The position numbers were made by a program, and so were the translations under genes. Below are positions 1-8,704 of a stretch of 64,000 nt of DNA, one piece after another. The stretch is taken from contig NZ_CP040910.1 of assembly GCF_013394085.1 (NCBI RefSeq), positions 1,660,767-1,724,766 on the forward strand, written 5' to 3'. Every line of letters starts with the position of its first letter. Position 1 is the stretch's first letter. The notes under the pieces are model-generated. The model saw nothing but the letters and a program-made list of their open reading frames with translations. It did no database searches and was not told where the DNA came from. This DNA is from Limosilactobacillus fermentum. Its GTDB lineage: Bacteria > Bacillota > Bacilli > Lactobacillales > Lactobacillaceae.

Positions 1-121
1 AGCGGAATATTACCACGATTTGGTTGGATAAGAAAAATTGTGTTTTCGTTTTTATAAGTGTCAACTTGACAGGGGATAGTACCCCCCGCTCCAAGCTGGC
101 CAGTGCTTCTTGATAGTCCAT
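1..121 (-). CDS. N-terminal part of an unrecognised protein, cut by window edge
   Basis: The reading frame starts at an ATG at 121 preceded by GGAGGAGAC at good spacing and stays open for 40 codons to the window edge. It begins MDYQEALASLERG, which looks like an ordinary protein start. The following sequence is much more AT-rich (around 1-60) than its surroundings, so the gene may be interrupted or end soon outside the window. I do not recognise the family. Confidence 0.45.
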   Translation of the reverse strand, partial: MDYQEALASLERGVLSPVKLTLIKTKTQFFLSNQIVVIFR

Positions 122-136
122 GTCTCCTCCAATCAA

Positions 137-167
137 AAACGGGCGACCACAGAGGGGCGCCCGTCAG
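137..167 (-). terminator. Terminator of ppiB
   Basis: On the minus strand ACGGGCG pairs with CGCCCGT and is followed by TTTTTG, just downstream of the ppiB stop codon. Confidence 0.7.
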
Positions 168-171
168 TTAA

Positions 172-759
172 TTATTCAGCGATTTCAACGTCTTCAATCA
201 CGACGTCTTCTTCTGGGCGGTCGCGGAAGTCGCGCTTAACCTGGGAAATCTTTTGGGCCACGTCCATGCCCTCGATCACCTGGCCAAAGACGGTGTGGTG
301 GAAGTCCAACCACGGCGTCCCCCCCTCTTGGTAGCGGGCGATTACTTCGTCCGGGTAGCCGGCGGCCTTCATTTGGCCCACCATGTCAGCCGGCACGTTT
401 TCGTTGGTCACGATGAAGAATTGGCTCCCGTTGGTGTTAGGACCAGCGTTGGCCATCGAAAGGGCCCCCTTGAAGTTAAAGAGTTCCTCGGAGAATTCGT
501 CTTCAAAGGCTTGGCCGTAGATTGATTCACCACCGGCCCCGGTCCCGGTCGGGTCGCCCCCTTGGATCATGAAGTCCGGAATCACCCGGTGGAAAATTAC
601 GCCTTTGTAGTAGCCCTGCTTGGCCAACTCAACGAAGTTCTTCACCGTCTTGGGTGCTTGGTCGGGGAACAGTTGTAGCTTGATGTCCCCTTGGTTAGTC
701 TTAATGGTTGCTTGAACGGCCTTGACGTCGGCCAAGTTCAGTTGCGGATATTGGCTCAT
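172..759 (-). CDS. ppiB: Cyclophilin-type peptidyl-prolyl cis-trans isomerase
   Basis: Cytoplasmic cyclophilin of 195 aa that isomerises X-Pro bonds during folding. The cyclophilin core is clear: [13 protein letters not shown] around residues 56-68 carries the catalytic Arg58, and GSQFFIVT follows near residue 112. There is no signal peptide, so it is the cytosolic PpiB type. The ATG at 759 is preceded by GGAGGAAAAAG. The gene stands alone, with its own terminator at 137-167 and a shortened structured repeat (808-901) upstream. Family assignment is secure; substrates are unknown. Confidence 0.95.
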   Translation of the reverse strand: MSQYPQLNLADVKAVQATIKTNQGDIKLQLFPDQAPKTVKNFVELAKQGYYKGVIFHRVIPDFMIQGGDPTGTGAGGESIYGQAFEDEFSEELFNFKGALSMANAGPNTNGSQFFIVTNENVPADMVGQMKAAGYPDEVIARYQEGGTPWLDFHHTVFGQVIEGMDVAQKISQVKRDFRDRPEEDVVIEDVEIAE

Positions 760-807
760 CTTTTTCCTCCAAAATTAGTATTAGGGTATATTTTAACACA
801 ATAAGGG

Positions 808-901
808 AAGTGCGAACCAGCCATTGGCAGGCCGTGGGTTAAGGATAGACCGGGGATTGATGCGGTACGCATCGTTCTCCGGTCAGACTTAGCCACGTTA
901 T
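808..901 (+). repeat. Structured intergenic repeat, shortened copy (one arm lost)
   Basis: It begins GAAGTGCG..CCATTGGCAGGCCGTGGG and ends ACTTAGCC..ACGTTAT, but the distal arm segment ACTAGGCCTGCGGTTGGGGAGC is missing. The inner stem is GACCGG paired with CCGGTC, and GATGCG with CGCATC, a different pair set from most copies. Confidence 0.8.
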
Positions 902-921
902 CTTTGGAATAGTCAAGATAC

Positions 922-958
922 AACAAAGGCGCCGCATGGTTTTGCGACGCCCTTGTTT
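922..958 (-). terminator. Terminator of the sucrose PTS gene
   Basis: Minus strand: AAGGGCGTCGC pairs with GCGGCGCCTT and is followed by TGTTGT. It lies just past the stop codon of the PTS gene. Confidence 0.65.
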
Positions 959-979
959 AGAAGAGAGATGTTGAGATGT

Positions 980-2938
980 TTAGTTTTTACCAACGACGGC
1001 GATCAGGTCATCTCCGGCCTGAACCGTCCCGTCAGCGAGCTGTTTAACGGCACTGTAGTTAGCGGTGTTGGTAATTACAATCATGGTCGTGGTGTCGTAG
1101 CCGGCTGCCTTAACGGCATCAAGGTCAACGGTGCCCAAAACGTCACCCTTCTTGACTTTTTGACCCTGCGCTACGTTGGAAGTGAAGTGGTCACCCTTTA
1201 AGTTAACGGTGTCCAAACCGATGTGAATCAAGATCTCGGCACCGTCCGTACTGGTTAAACCGTAGGCGTGCTTCGTGGCGTAGGCCACCGTGATCTCACC
1301 GTCGGCCGGTGCGACAATCGTCCCGTCACTTGGAACGATGGCGGCCCCGTCCCCCATCATCTTTTGGGAGAAGACCTCGTCGTTAACTTGACTCAAATCT
1401 TCAGCGGTCCCACTTACGGGTGCGCCCAGCGTTTCGGTCTTAGCGGCTTCACCACTTGGTTGGTTAGCACTAGCAACAGTTGCTACGGCTTCGTTTGCTT
1501 GGGTCGTAGCATCAACTGCATCAGCGTCGGCTGCTTCAACAACCGGGTTTACCAAGTGATTGTGCGTCTTCCCGTAAAGGAAGGTGATGGTGAAGGCCAC
1601 CACGAAGGAAACGAGTTCACACAGCAGGTAGAACGGAATTGACTTGGCTCCGATGGATAAGAACCCAATGAACCCGGCCGACCCCATCGAAACGGCGATG
1701 ACGTGGAAGAGACCGGCTAGAGTAGCGGCGGTCGCAGACCCGATCAAGGCACAGAAGAATGGGAACTTGAGCTTCAAGTTAACCCCGAAGAGGGCTGGTT
1801 CCGTAATCCCCAGTAAGGCGGAAACGGCGGCGGAACTAGAAAGCCCCTTCATCTTTTCGTTCTTGGTTAAGAAGTAAACGGCGGTCGTGGCAGCCCCCTG
1901 GGCAACGTTAGCCATGGAAGCAACGACGAAGATAAAGTCCCCGTAACCAGTCCCGCTCTTGTAGGCGGTCACCAGCTGAGTTTCGATGGCTGGGAAGGAT
2001 TGGTGGAGCCCCGTCAAAACGATTGGCGAGTAGATGGCCCCGAAGATCCCGGTCCCGACAAAGCCGAGGGTCGAGTAAAGCCAAACGATCCCGTTAGTGA
2101 TTAAGTCTGATAGTTCCTTCATAACTGGTCCAACCACGATAAAGGTGATGAACCCCGTTAAGATGACTGACAGCAGTGGCGTAAAGGTGAAGTCAACCGC
2201 GGATGGTAACTTCTTGTGGAACCACTTTTCAAAGATTGACAGGATCCAAACGGCGGCTAAGGCCGGGATCACTTGCCCAGTGTAAGATTGGATGTTAACG
2301 GTAAAACCGAAGAGGTGCCATGCACCCCCCTCTGCCAAGGCCGGCGCCGTCATCATCATCCCGACTACGGCCCCCAAGAATTGGTTGGCCCCGAAGCGCT
2401 TAGCCCCGGAAACCCCCACTAGAATCGGCAAGAAGACGTACGGAGCGGCCGACATAACGTTGACCATTCCTTCCAGCCCCTTGATGGCCGGGAACATTTG
2501 GACGACCGACTTTGGCCCGAACAGACCTTGGGAAACTAAAACGTTATCTAAGGCCATCAACAGACCTCCGGCAACCAGGGCCGGAATGATTGGCACGAAG
2601 ATGTCCGACAGCAACTTAATGAAGGCCATCACGGGGTTGAACTTTTGGTTCTTGGCCGCGATTTGCTTCAAGTCTTCGGTCGAAACTTCCTTGAGCCCAG
2701 TCTGCTTGATCAGCTCGTCATAAACGTTGTTAACGTCCCCAGGTCCGATGATGACCTGGTACTGGCCGTTAGTCTTGAAGGTCCCCTTGACGCCGTCGTT
2801 GTTGTCGAGGGCCTTTTGATCGATGGCCTCATCGTCTTTAAGGACTAATCTCAACCGAGTGGCACAATGGGCCGCCGCAACAATATTATCTGCCCCGATG
2901 GCCTTGATGACATCGGTAGCGACTTGCTTGTGATCCAT
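980..2938 (-). CDS. scrA: Sucrose-type PTS permease EIIBCA
   Basis: Membrane permease that imports and phosphorylates a sugar, most likely sucrose. The domain order is EIIB (phosphorylation Cys25 in [10 protein letters not shown]), a polytopic EIIC (about residues 100-460), a linker rich in Ala/Glu, and EIIA with the phosphorylated His in [15 protein letters not shown] longer frame exists upstream, but ATG at 2938 follows GGAGGAACGATT at ideal spacing, giving 652 aa. Sucrose is inferred from the nearby scrB at 4620, which is read in the other direction. No LacI-type ScrR is present nearby. A glucoside or trehalose substrate is the alternative. Confidence 0.88.
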   Translation of the reverse strand: MDHKQVATDVIKAIGADNIVAAAHCATRLRLVLKDDEAIDQKALDNNDGVKGTFKTNGQYQVIIGPGDVNNVYDELIKQTGLKEVSTEDLKQIAAKNQKFNPVMAFIKLLSDIFVPIIPALVAGGLLMALDNVLVSQGLFGPKSVVQMFPAIKGLEGMVNVMSAAPYVFLPILVGVSGAKRFGANQFLGAVVGMMMTAPALAEGGAWHLFGFTVNIQSYTGQVIPALAAVWILSIFEKWFHKKLPSAVDFTFTPLLSVILTGFITFIVVGPVMKELSDLITNGIVWLYSTLGFVGTGIFGAIYSPIVLTGLHQSFPAIETQLVTAYKSGTGYGDFIFVVASMANVAQGAATTAVYFLTKNEKMKGLSSSAAVSALLGITEPALFGVNLKLKFPFFCALIGSATAATLAGLFHVIAVSMGSAGFIGFLSIGAKSIPFYLLCELVSFVVAFTITFLYGKTHNHLVNPVVEAADADAVDATTQANEAVATVASANQPSGEAAKTETLGAPVSGTAEDLSQVNDEVFSQKMMGDGAAIVPSDGTIVAPADGEITVAYATKHAYGLTSTDGAEILIHIGLDTVNLKGDHFTSNVAQGQKVKKGDVLGTVDLDAVKAAGYDTTTMIVITNTANYSAVKQLADGTVQAGDDLIAVVGKN

Positions 2939-2976
2939 AATCGTTCCTCCATCTGCAAGTATTTGATAATGCGAAC

Positions 2977-3033
2977 GCTTTGTAAGCGCTTTTTCTACCT
3001 TATCCATCATACATGACTATTTTAAATTGTCAA
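2977..3033 (-). promoter_or_regulatory. scrA promoter and cre/LacI-type operator
   Basis: On the minus strand TTGACA (3028-3033), a 16-nt spacer and TATGAT (3006-3011) form a promoter. Just downstream, the plus-strand read TGTAAGCGCTTTTT (from 2981) matches 12 of 14 positions of the cre consensus and contains the palindrome AAGCGCTT. CcpA or a ScrR-type repressor could bind there (inference). Confidence 0.6.
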
Positions 3034-3087
3034 CCGTTTGACATATTTTTTGAAATCGCTACCAAATGTGATTTGATCACAAGCCCG

Positions 3088-4122
3088 TTATGACGGCATT
3101 TCAAGCACGTAAGCGCCGTCAATATTTCCTCTGCTAACCCGTTTCAGAGCCTGGTCAGCCTGGTTAAATGGTACCGCCGTGACCGTTGGCGTGATCCCCA
3201 ACCGATCCGCCAGGGTCAAGAACTCCTCACCATCGCGGCGGGTGTTAGATTCGACGCTAGTGACCGTTTTTTCGTGAAAGAGGTGGTCCTGGTAATTTAA
3301 GCTGGGGACGTCACTCAAGTGGATTCCGGCTAAGGTCAGCGTCCCGTTGGGGGCCAGGTTAGCCAAGGCGTTAGGCACCATGGCCCCCGCCGGCGAAAAC
3401 ATAATGGCCGAATCAAGCGGGACCGGTGCTCGGTCATAGGCCCCTTGCGCTGAGGCACAGCCCAACTCCAGGGCAAACTTTTGAGCGTCCTTGCCCCGGG
3501 TAAAGACGTGCACCTCGATCCCCTGCTTAATCGCTAACTGAGCCGCCAGGTGTGCGGAGCCACCAAAGCCATACAGTCCCAAACGGCCCCCCGCCGGTAC
3601 GTTAGCCCGCAAGAGCGCCCGGTAACCAATGATCCCGGCGCATAGTAGGGGCGCCGCTTCCACGTCCTTAAAGCGGGCGGGAATCCGGTAGGCAAAGCCC
3701 TCCGGTACCGTTACGTACTCGGCGTAGCCCCCGTCGTGATCCCAGCCGGTGTACAGCGAGTGGGGACACAGATTTTCGTGTCCACTGCGACAATAACGGC
3801 AGACCCCACAGGCGTGGCGGAACCAGGGAATCCCGATCCGGTCACCAATGGTGAAACGCTGGGTGCTAGCTCCACTAGCGACCACCCGGCCGACGATTTC
3901 GTGGCCCGGGGTGACTTCCGGTTGGTGGACGGGGAGGTCGCCTTCCGTCACGTGTAAGTCAGTGTGGCAGACCCCACAGGCCAAAACCTTAACCAAAACC
4001 TCGCCGGGCGCCGGGGTCGGCACCGGTTTTTTAACCAATTGCAGGGGACAGGGATCACTTTCAATCGGGGCGGGGACTTTTACCGCCCAGGCCCGCATTT
4101 GTTCAGGAATTTGTTCTGACAC
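3088..4122 (-). CDS. Zinc-dependent medium-chain alcohol dehydrogenase
   Basis: Cytoplasmic NAD(P)-dependent alcohol/aldehyde oxidoreductase of the Zn-binding MDR family (344 aa). The catalytic zinc motif CGVCHTDLHVTEGDLP and GHEIVG are near the N terminus. The structural zinc cluster is CGVCRYCRSGHENLC, and the Rossmann segment LGLYGFGGSAHLAAQLA (normally GxGxxG) follows. GTG at 4122 fits the AAAGGAG site with 8-nt spacing better than GTG at 4131, which lies on the ribosome site. It is monocistronic, between scrA and the repeat cluster at 4230-4544. It resembles the AdhA/AdhP class; the physiological alcohol cannot be read from sequence. Confidence 0.9.
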   Translation of the reverse strand: MSEQIPEQMRAWAVKVPAPIESDPCPLQLVKKPVPTPAPGEVLVKVLACGVCHTDLHVTEGDLPVHQPEVTPGHEIVGRVVASGASTQRFTIGDRIGIPWFRHACGVCRYCRSGHENLCPHSLYTGWDHDGGYAEYVTVPEGFAYRIPARFKDVEAAPLLCAGIIGYRALLRANVPAGGRLGLYGFGGSAHLAAQLAIKQGIEVHVFTRGKDAQKFALELGCASAQGAYDRAPVPLDSAIMFSPAGAMVPNALANLAPNGTLTLAGIHLSDVPSLNYQDHLFHEKTVTSVESNTRRDGEEFLTLADRLGITPTVTAVPFNQADQALKRVSRGNIDGAYVLEMPS

Positions 4123-4229
4123 AGTTACCACTCCTTTTAGTTTAATTATGTTTATTATAGTGCAGGATTAGGAGAAGTGCGAACCCACCCAGATACTACT
4201 TATCAAGAAGGTGGTTTGCTATTCCACAG

Positions 4230-4349
4230 ATAATGTGCTCCCCAACCACAGGCCTGGTGCCTAAGTACGGGCAAAGAACGCCGCTAGGGCGACAACCTTT
4301 TGCCCTAGCTTAGTCATACAGCCTGTTTAATAGGTTGGTACACACTTCC
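4230..4349 (-). repeat. Structured intergenic repeat, full copy
   Basis: Core stem GGGCAAA / TTTGCCC instead of the commoner CCACAG / CTGTGG. Ends ATAATGTGCTCC and GGTACACACTTCC. First of three copies in the region between the divergent adh and scrB genes. Confidence 0.85.
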
Positions 4350-4353
4350 AAAG

Positions 4354-4422
4354 ATAACGTGCTCCCCGACCACGGGCCTAGTGCCTAAGTACGGCCCGTT
4401 TGATAGATTGGTACACACTTCT
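4354..4422 (-). repeat. Structured repeat with central hairpin deleted
   Basis: Both ends are present (ATAACGTGCTCCCCGACC and GATTGGTACACACTTCT), but the central 50 bp are missing. Confidence 0.8.
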
Positions 4423-4426
4423 AAAG

Positions 4427-4544
4427 ATAACGTGCTCCCCAACCGCAGGCCTAGTGGCTAAGTCTGACCACAGAACACCGCGTTCCGCGCTAACCTGTGG
4501 TCTATCCTTAGCCCACGGCCTGCCAATGGTTGGTACACACTTCC
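4427..4544 (-). repeat. Structured intergenic repeat, full copy
   Basis: Common core type: GACCACAG pairs with CTGTGGTC and GCGGAACGCGG caps the hairpin. It lies immediately upstream of scrB. A further end fragment (GAAGTGCGAACCCACC) is at about 4173-4190 next to the adh start. Confidence 0.85.
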
Positions 4545-4619
4545 TTTATGCCAATCAATTGACAGCGGTTGCGCAAGGGCCCTAAAATAGGGGTAATTTT
4601 ACAAAAGGAGCCTTTAACC

Positions 4620-6092
4620 ATGGAATGGACCCGTCAACAACGTTACCAATCCTACGATCACTACACCGCCCAGCAACTCTTAGAATTGCAAAGCCAAGCC
4701 GCCACCGACCCGGTGCAGGTACGCTACCACTTGCACCCCAGTTTGGGGCTTTTAAACGACCCGAACGGCTTTTCCTATTTTAACGGCCAGTGGCACCTCT
4801 TTTACCAATCCTTCCCGTTTGGCGCCACCCACGGGATCAAATCCTGGATGCACACCGTTTCTGAGGACCTGGTCCACTGGCGCAACCTCGGCTTAGCCGT
4901 CGCCCCGGACACCAAGTTCGACAGCCACGGGGCCTACTCCGGTTCGGCCAAGGCCTTCGGTGACCGGCTCTTCTTAATGTATACCGGTAACCACCGCGAC
5001 GCCGACTGGAACCGGATCTCTTACCAGGTGGGAGCTTGGATGGACAAGGATGGCCAGGTCACCAAGCTGGACCACGAGCTCTTCGTTAACCCGCCCCACT
5101 TTACCGAACTCCGCGACCCCCAGCTCCTAGTTAAAGACGGCCATTACTACGCGCTCTTAGGCGCCCAACGGACCGCGGATAAGACCGGCGTCGTCGACCT
5201 GTGGGAAAGCGACCAACTGGAAAGCGGCTGGCACGAAGTCGGTGAAGTTGACCTGGGGCAATCAGACCTAGGTTACATGGTGGAGTGCCCCAACTACGTC
5301 GACGTCGACGGTCGGGCTGTCATGATCTTTTGTCCGCAGGGGCTGGATCACCAAACGGCGCCCTACCAAAACATTTACCCCAACATGTACCTGACCGGTC
5401 AAGACTTTGACCTAACGGCGCCGCGCCTGGTTAACCCGGACGAAACGCTCACCAACCTGGATGAGGGCTTTGACGTTTACGCCACCCAAGCCTTCAACGC
5501 CCCGGATGGCACTGCCTACGCCGTTTCTTGGGTGGGCCTGCCCGACACCACCTACCCAACCGATGACCACAACTGGGCCAACGTGATGAGCCAGGTTAAG
5601 GAGCTTCATTACCGCGACGGCCACCTCTACCAAACCCCGGTGGAAGCAATGGCCGACCTGCGCCACACCCACCACGCCACCATCTTCACCGGTCAGCCAA
5701 CCGTGATCAAAGAAGACGCCGGCCAGCAGTTCGAACTCCAGGTGACGATCGAACCAAACCAGGCCGGGACCCTGACCCTAGCTGGCGACCAGAGCCTAGA
5801 GCACGGCGTCTTCCTGAACTTTGACACCACCGCCGGCCAACTGGTAATTGACCGCGCCAAGGCCGGCCAGCCGGTGGCAGAAGACCACGGCACCACCCGG
5901 ACCCTAACCGTCCCGGGCCACCAAGAATTAAAGCTCGACATCTTTGTTGACCACTCGCTGGTCGAAATCTTCGTCAACGATGGTTACAAGGTTGCCACTT
6001 TGCGCTACTTTGCCGACCAAGCCCACGGCCAAGTCGCCTTCACTAACCCCACCAAGGCCACCGGGACCCTGTGGCCAATCAAGCCATACTAA
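4620..6092 (+). CDS. scrB: Sucrose-6-phosphate hydrolase (GH32)
   Basis: Cytoplasmic glycoside hydrolase family 32 enzyme that cleaves sucrose-6-phosphate from the PTS to glucose-6-phosphate and fructose. The GH32 motifs are present: LNDPNGF (nucleophile Asp) near residue 44, ELRDPQ (transition-state Asp) near residue 160, and ECPNY (acid/base Glu) near residue 219. A C-terminal beta-sandwich ends with HSLVEIFVNDG. ATG at 4620 follows AAAAGGAG at good spacing, giving 490 aa, a normal length. It is followed after 12 nt by a DUF2252 gene, probably cotranscribed. Confidence 0.94.
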   Translation: MEWTRQQRYQSYDHYTAQQLLELQSQAATDPVQVRYHLHPSLGLLNDPNGFSYFNGQWHLFYQSFPFGATHGIKSWMHTVSEDLVHWRNLGLAVAPDTKFDSHGAYSGSAKAFGDRLFLMYTGNHRDADWNRISYQVGAWMDKDGQVTKLDHELFVNPPHFTELRDPQLLVKDGHYYALLGAQRTADKTGVVDLWESDQLESGWHEVGEVDLGQSDLGYMVECPNYVDVDGRAVMIFCPQGLDHQTAPYQNIYPNMYLTGQDFDLTAPRLVNPDETLTNLDEGFDVYATQAFNAPDGTAYAVSWVGLPDTTYPTDDHNWANVMSQVKELHYRDGHLYQTPVEAMADLRHTHHATIFTGQPTVIKEDAGQQFELQVTIEPNQAGTLTLAGDQSLEHGVFLNFDTTAGQLVIDRAKAGQPVAEDHGTTRTLTVPGHQELKLDIFVDHSLVEIFVNDGYKVATLRYFADQAHGQVAFTNPTKATGTLWPIKPY

Positions 6093-6104
6093 AGAGGTTT
6101 GCCC

Positions 6105-7481
6105 ATGCTCGTTACCGATCTCTTCAACCAAAACCAGCTCAGCCCCCACCTCTCCAAGCAGGCCCTCTTTGACCTGGGGGTGGCGCGCCAGCAGGCCGTT
6201 CCGAGCCGCGAACTGGCCGCCTACGTGCCGGTCGATCGCAACCCCTTGGACCTGATTGCGGCGACCGAATCGCAGATGCTCCCCGACCTCTTGGCGCTGC
6301 GCCACCAGCGAATGGGCGTCTCGCCCTTTACATTCTTTCGTGGCACCGCCGAGCTGATGGAACACGACCTAGCCGAACAGAGCCACAGCGGCATCCAAGT
6401 GATCATTTCCGGCGACGCCCACGTCAACAACTACGGCTTTTACGCCTCGCCGGAACGTAAGCTCTTGTTTGGCCTGAATGATTTTGACGAAGCCCGGATT
6501 GGTAACTGGGAAGACGACCTCAAACGCCTCTTGGTTTCCACCTACCTGGCTGGTCAGTCCAACGGCTTTTCGGAACGCGACCTCTTGCCGATCCTCACCA
6601 ACGTAACCAGGACCTACCGCCACGGGGTCAAATACGCCAACGCCCTGACCTTGCCGGAGCGCTTCTACTTCTCCTACGAGATCCATGACATGATGGCGAC
6701 GATCGACCGGATCAGCGACGATCAACCCCACAAGATCAGCACCATCTTGGAAAAGATTCTCAAGAAGAGTCCCCAGAAAAACTCCGAACAGGTCATCGCC
6801 AAGCTGACGACCGCGGATGAAGAGGGGCGCCGCTACTTTATCGAACAAGCGCCACGAGCCAAGCGTGTTCCCCAAGCCATCAAGGACCAACTGATCCGGG
6901 GCTACCACCGCTACTTGAAAAACACCCGCGAGGACGTCCGCGTTTACCTGACCAACTTTACCGTGGACGACGTGATCCGCTACGCCGTGGGGGTCGGCTC
7001 CTTTGGCACCCACTGTTACCTGATGCTGTTATCCGGCAACGACGGTAGCCACCTGGTCTTACAGATCAAAGAGGCCCTGCCGCTGCGGGCTAGCCTAACC
7101 AGCTTGAGCTCCGACCGTGACCTGCGGCTGGCCCAGGAACGCTCGGCCGGCCGTCGGATCGTCACCGCCCAAAAGACCCTCCAGTCGGCCTCCGATCCCT
7201 TCCTCGGGGCCTCCCACTTTGGCCACCGCTCCTATTACTTTCGCCAGTTCCGCGACATGAAGGAGTCGATCGACGTCGCCAAGCTCGACCTGGAGTCCTT
7301 TGGTATTTACACGGCCACCTGCGCCTTCTTGTTGGCGATTGCCCACTTCCAAAGCCCGACCGCCCCAATGATCGCGGGCTACTTGCACCACCAAAAACCA
7401 GTCGACGATACCCTGGCTGATTGGGCCGTTCAGTACGCCGGCCAAGTTAACCGTGATTACCAAATCTTTATCAATTACTAA
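6105..7481 (+). CDS. DUF2252 family protein
   Basis: Protein of 458 aa with the DUF2252 signature: SPFTFFRGTAELMEHD near residue 70, SGDAHVNNYGFY near residue 102, and GLNDFDEARIGNWEDDLKRLLVS near residue 125. This GDxHxxN...DFDE pattern recalls the active site of kinase-like/aminoglycoside-phosphotransferase folds, but no reaction is established for the family as far as I know. ATG at 6105 is preceded by AAAGAGG with 7-nt spacing. It lies 12 nt after scrB and is followed by a terminator, so it is probably expressed with sucrose hydrolase. No signal peptide was seen. Confidence 0.82.
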   Translation: MLVTDLFNQNQLSPHLSKQALFDLGVARQQAVPSRELAAYVPVDRNPLDLIAATESQMLPDLLALRHQRMGVSPFTFFRGTAELMEHDLAEQSHSGIQVIISGDAHVNNYGFYASPERKLLFGLNDFDEARIGNWEDDLKRLLVSTYLAGQSNGFSERDLLPILTNVTRTYRHGVKYANALTLPERFYFSYEIHDMMATIDRISDDQPHKISTILEKILKKSPQKNSEQVIAKLTTADEEGRRYFIEQAPRAKRVPQAIKDQLIRGYHRYLKNTREDVRVYLTNFTVDDVIRYAVGVGSFGTHCYLMLLSGNDGSHLVLQIKEALPLRASLTSLSSDRDLRLAQERSAGRRIVTAQKTLQSASDPFLGASHFGHRSYYFRQFRDMKESIDVAKLDLESFGIYTATCAFLLAIAHFQSPTAPMIAGYLHHQKPVDDTLADWAVQYAGQVNRDYQIFINY

Positions 7482-7527
7482 AAGGACCCCCGCACCGTTC
7501 AATTTGAACGATGCGGGAGTCCTTTTT
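7481..7527 (+). terminator. Terminator of scrB-DUF2252
   Basis: AAAGGACCCCCGCACCGTTC pairs with GAACGATGCGGGAGTCCTTT and ends in TTTTT. A-rich on the other side, so it may also serve the minus-strand LysR unit. Confidence 0.85.
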
Positions 7528-7606
7528 AGTTCCTCAATGTTAGACAGGACAAATGTTTAGATTTGCGCAATTGTTGATTCCTGCATAATCTTAGACGATT
7601 TCACAG

Positions 7607-7722
7607 ATAACGTGCTCCCCAATCACAGGCCGTGGGCTAAGTCCAGCCACAGAACACCGCTGGCGCGCTAACCTGTGTCTAGGCCTTAGCCCACGGCCTG
7701 CCAAATGGTTGAGTCGCACTCC
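7607..7722 (-). repeat. Structured intergenic repeat, full copy
   Basis: Starts ATAACGTGCTCC, ends GAGTCGCACTCCC. It sits between the LysR stop codon and the shared terminator, in the sense direction of that transcript. A 23-bp sequence at 7548-7570 next to it recurs at 43389-43411 with one mismatch. Confidence 0.85.
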
Positions 7723-7759
7723 CTCTTCCAACGGAAGCCAACCCCTACAATATATTGAT

Positions 7760-8668
7760 TTAGTCCTCTAATTTGGCGATTTCACGTTCCAGGGTCTTGG
7801 CAAACTCCTCGGTGGCCGGCGTGGTCCGTTCCTCTTGCCAAAAGAGGTAGTAATCACGGTGCACCAAGGTCCCCCCCGCCCCGTGGAGCGGCAGTGACTT
7901 GATCATCGGTAAGTTTAGGTTTCTTGAGCTAACCACCCCGAGCTGATCAGTAATCATGTAGCCCCGGTTGGCGGCCACCATCGTGTAGGCCCCCTCTAGC
8001 GTTTGGGCGAAGACGAAGTCGCTCTTGATCCCCAGCGTTTGACGGTAGTAATTAGCCTCTTCCTTTTGCTGGCTCTCCGGCGCGATCAAAATGCAGGCCT
8101 GATCAGTTAGATCCGCTCTGCCGACCGACTTTTTGCTGGCCAGCGGGTGGTGGCTAGAGAAGAGGATCATCAGGTTGGTGGTGACTAACTTGCGGTTAAT
8201 GTACTCATCGGACAGGGCCCGGCGTTGGTCGGAAAAGATCAGGTCAACCTTTTCGTCGTTTAAGAGGTCGTACAACTCCTCGTGGTTACCCTGGCGGAGG
8301 TTGATCTGAATCTTAGGAAAGTGTTGGTTAAAGGTGCTCACGGCACGGGCGATGTCGATCCCGGCGTATTCACGTAAGTAACCGACCGTCAGGTGCGAAA
8401 TCTGACGCTGGCCAACGATGGTCGTCGCCGCTTCTAATTGAGCCGCCGATTCCAGTAAGTCCGGGGCGTGGCGGTACAGGTATTCTCCCGCCGACGTCAA
8501 AGAAAAGGAACGGTTGTGGCGTTCCAAGAGTTGGACCCCCAGGGAATTTTCCAATGCTTGGATCTGCTGTGAGATCGCAGACTGTGAGATGTAAGCCGCT
8601 GCGGCTGCCTTAGTAAATGATCGGTATTCAACGACCTTAATGAAGTAGTCGAGTTGTTTTAGTAGCAT
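7760..8668 (-). CDS. LysR-family transcriptional regulator
   Basis: Cytoplasmic DNA-binding regulator of 302 aa. The N-terminal winged HTH reads LDYFIKVVEYRSFTKAAAAA then YISQSAISQQIQALENSLG, typical of LysR. A periplasmic-binding-like effector domain follows from about residue 90. ATG at 8668 is preceded by GGGGGAGG at 5 nt; the upstream in-frame ATG has no ribosome site. It lies 36 nt downstream of the PPK2 gene on the same strand, so the two may be one unit. The effector and targets are unknown. Confidence 0.9.
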   Translation of the reverse strand: MLLKQLDYFIKVVEYRSFTKAAAAAYISQSAISQQIQALENSLGVQLLERHNRSFSLTSAGEYLYRHAPDLLESAAQLEAATTIVGQRQISHLTVGYLREYAGIDIARAVSTFNQHFPKIQINLRQGNHEELYDLLNDEKVDLIFSDQRRALSDEYINRKLVTTNLMILFSSHHPLASKKSVGRADLTDQACILIAPESQQKEEANYYRQTLGIKSDFVFAQTLEGAYTMVAANRGYMITDQLGVVSSRNLNLPMIKSLPLHGAGGTLVHRDYYLFWQEERTTPATEEFAKTLEREIAKLED

Positions 8669-8704
8669 ACAAACCTCCCCCAATTTCATAAAAAACTTGG
8701 GTAA

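Noticed and set aside
2939-3010. A longer N terminus for the PTS permease
   Set aside because: The extra segment covers the promoter and cre-like operator, while the ATG at 2938 has a perfect ribosome site.
5693-7013. Long minus-strand frames opposite scrB and DUF2252
   Set aside because: They are shadows of GC-rich codon use: no ribosome sites and no recognisable protein features.
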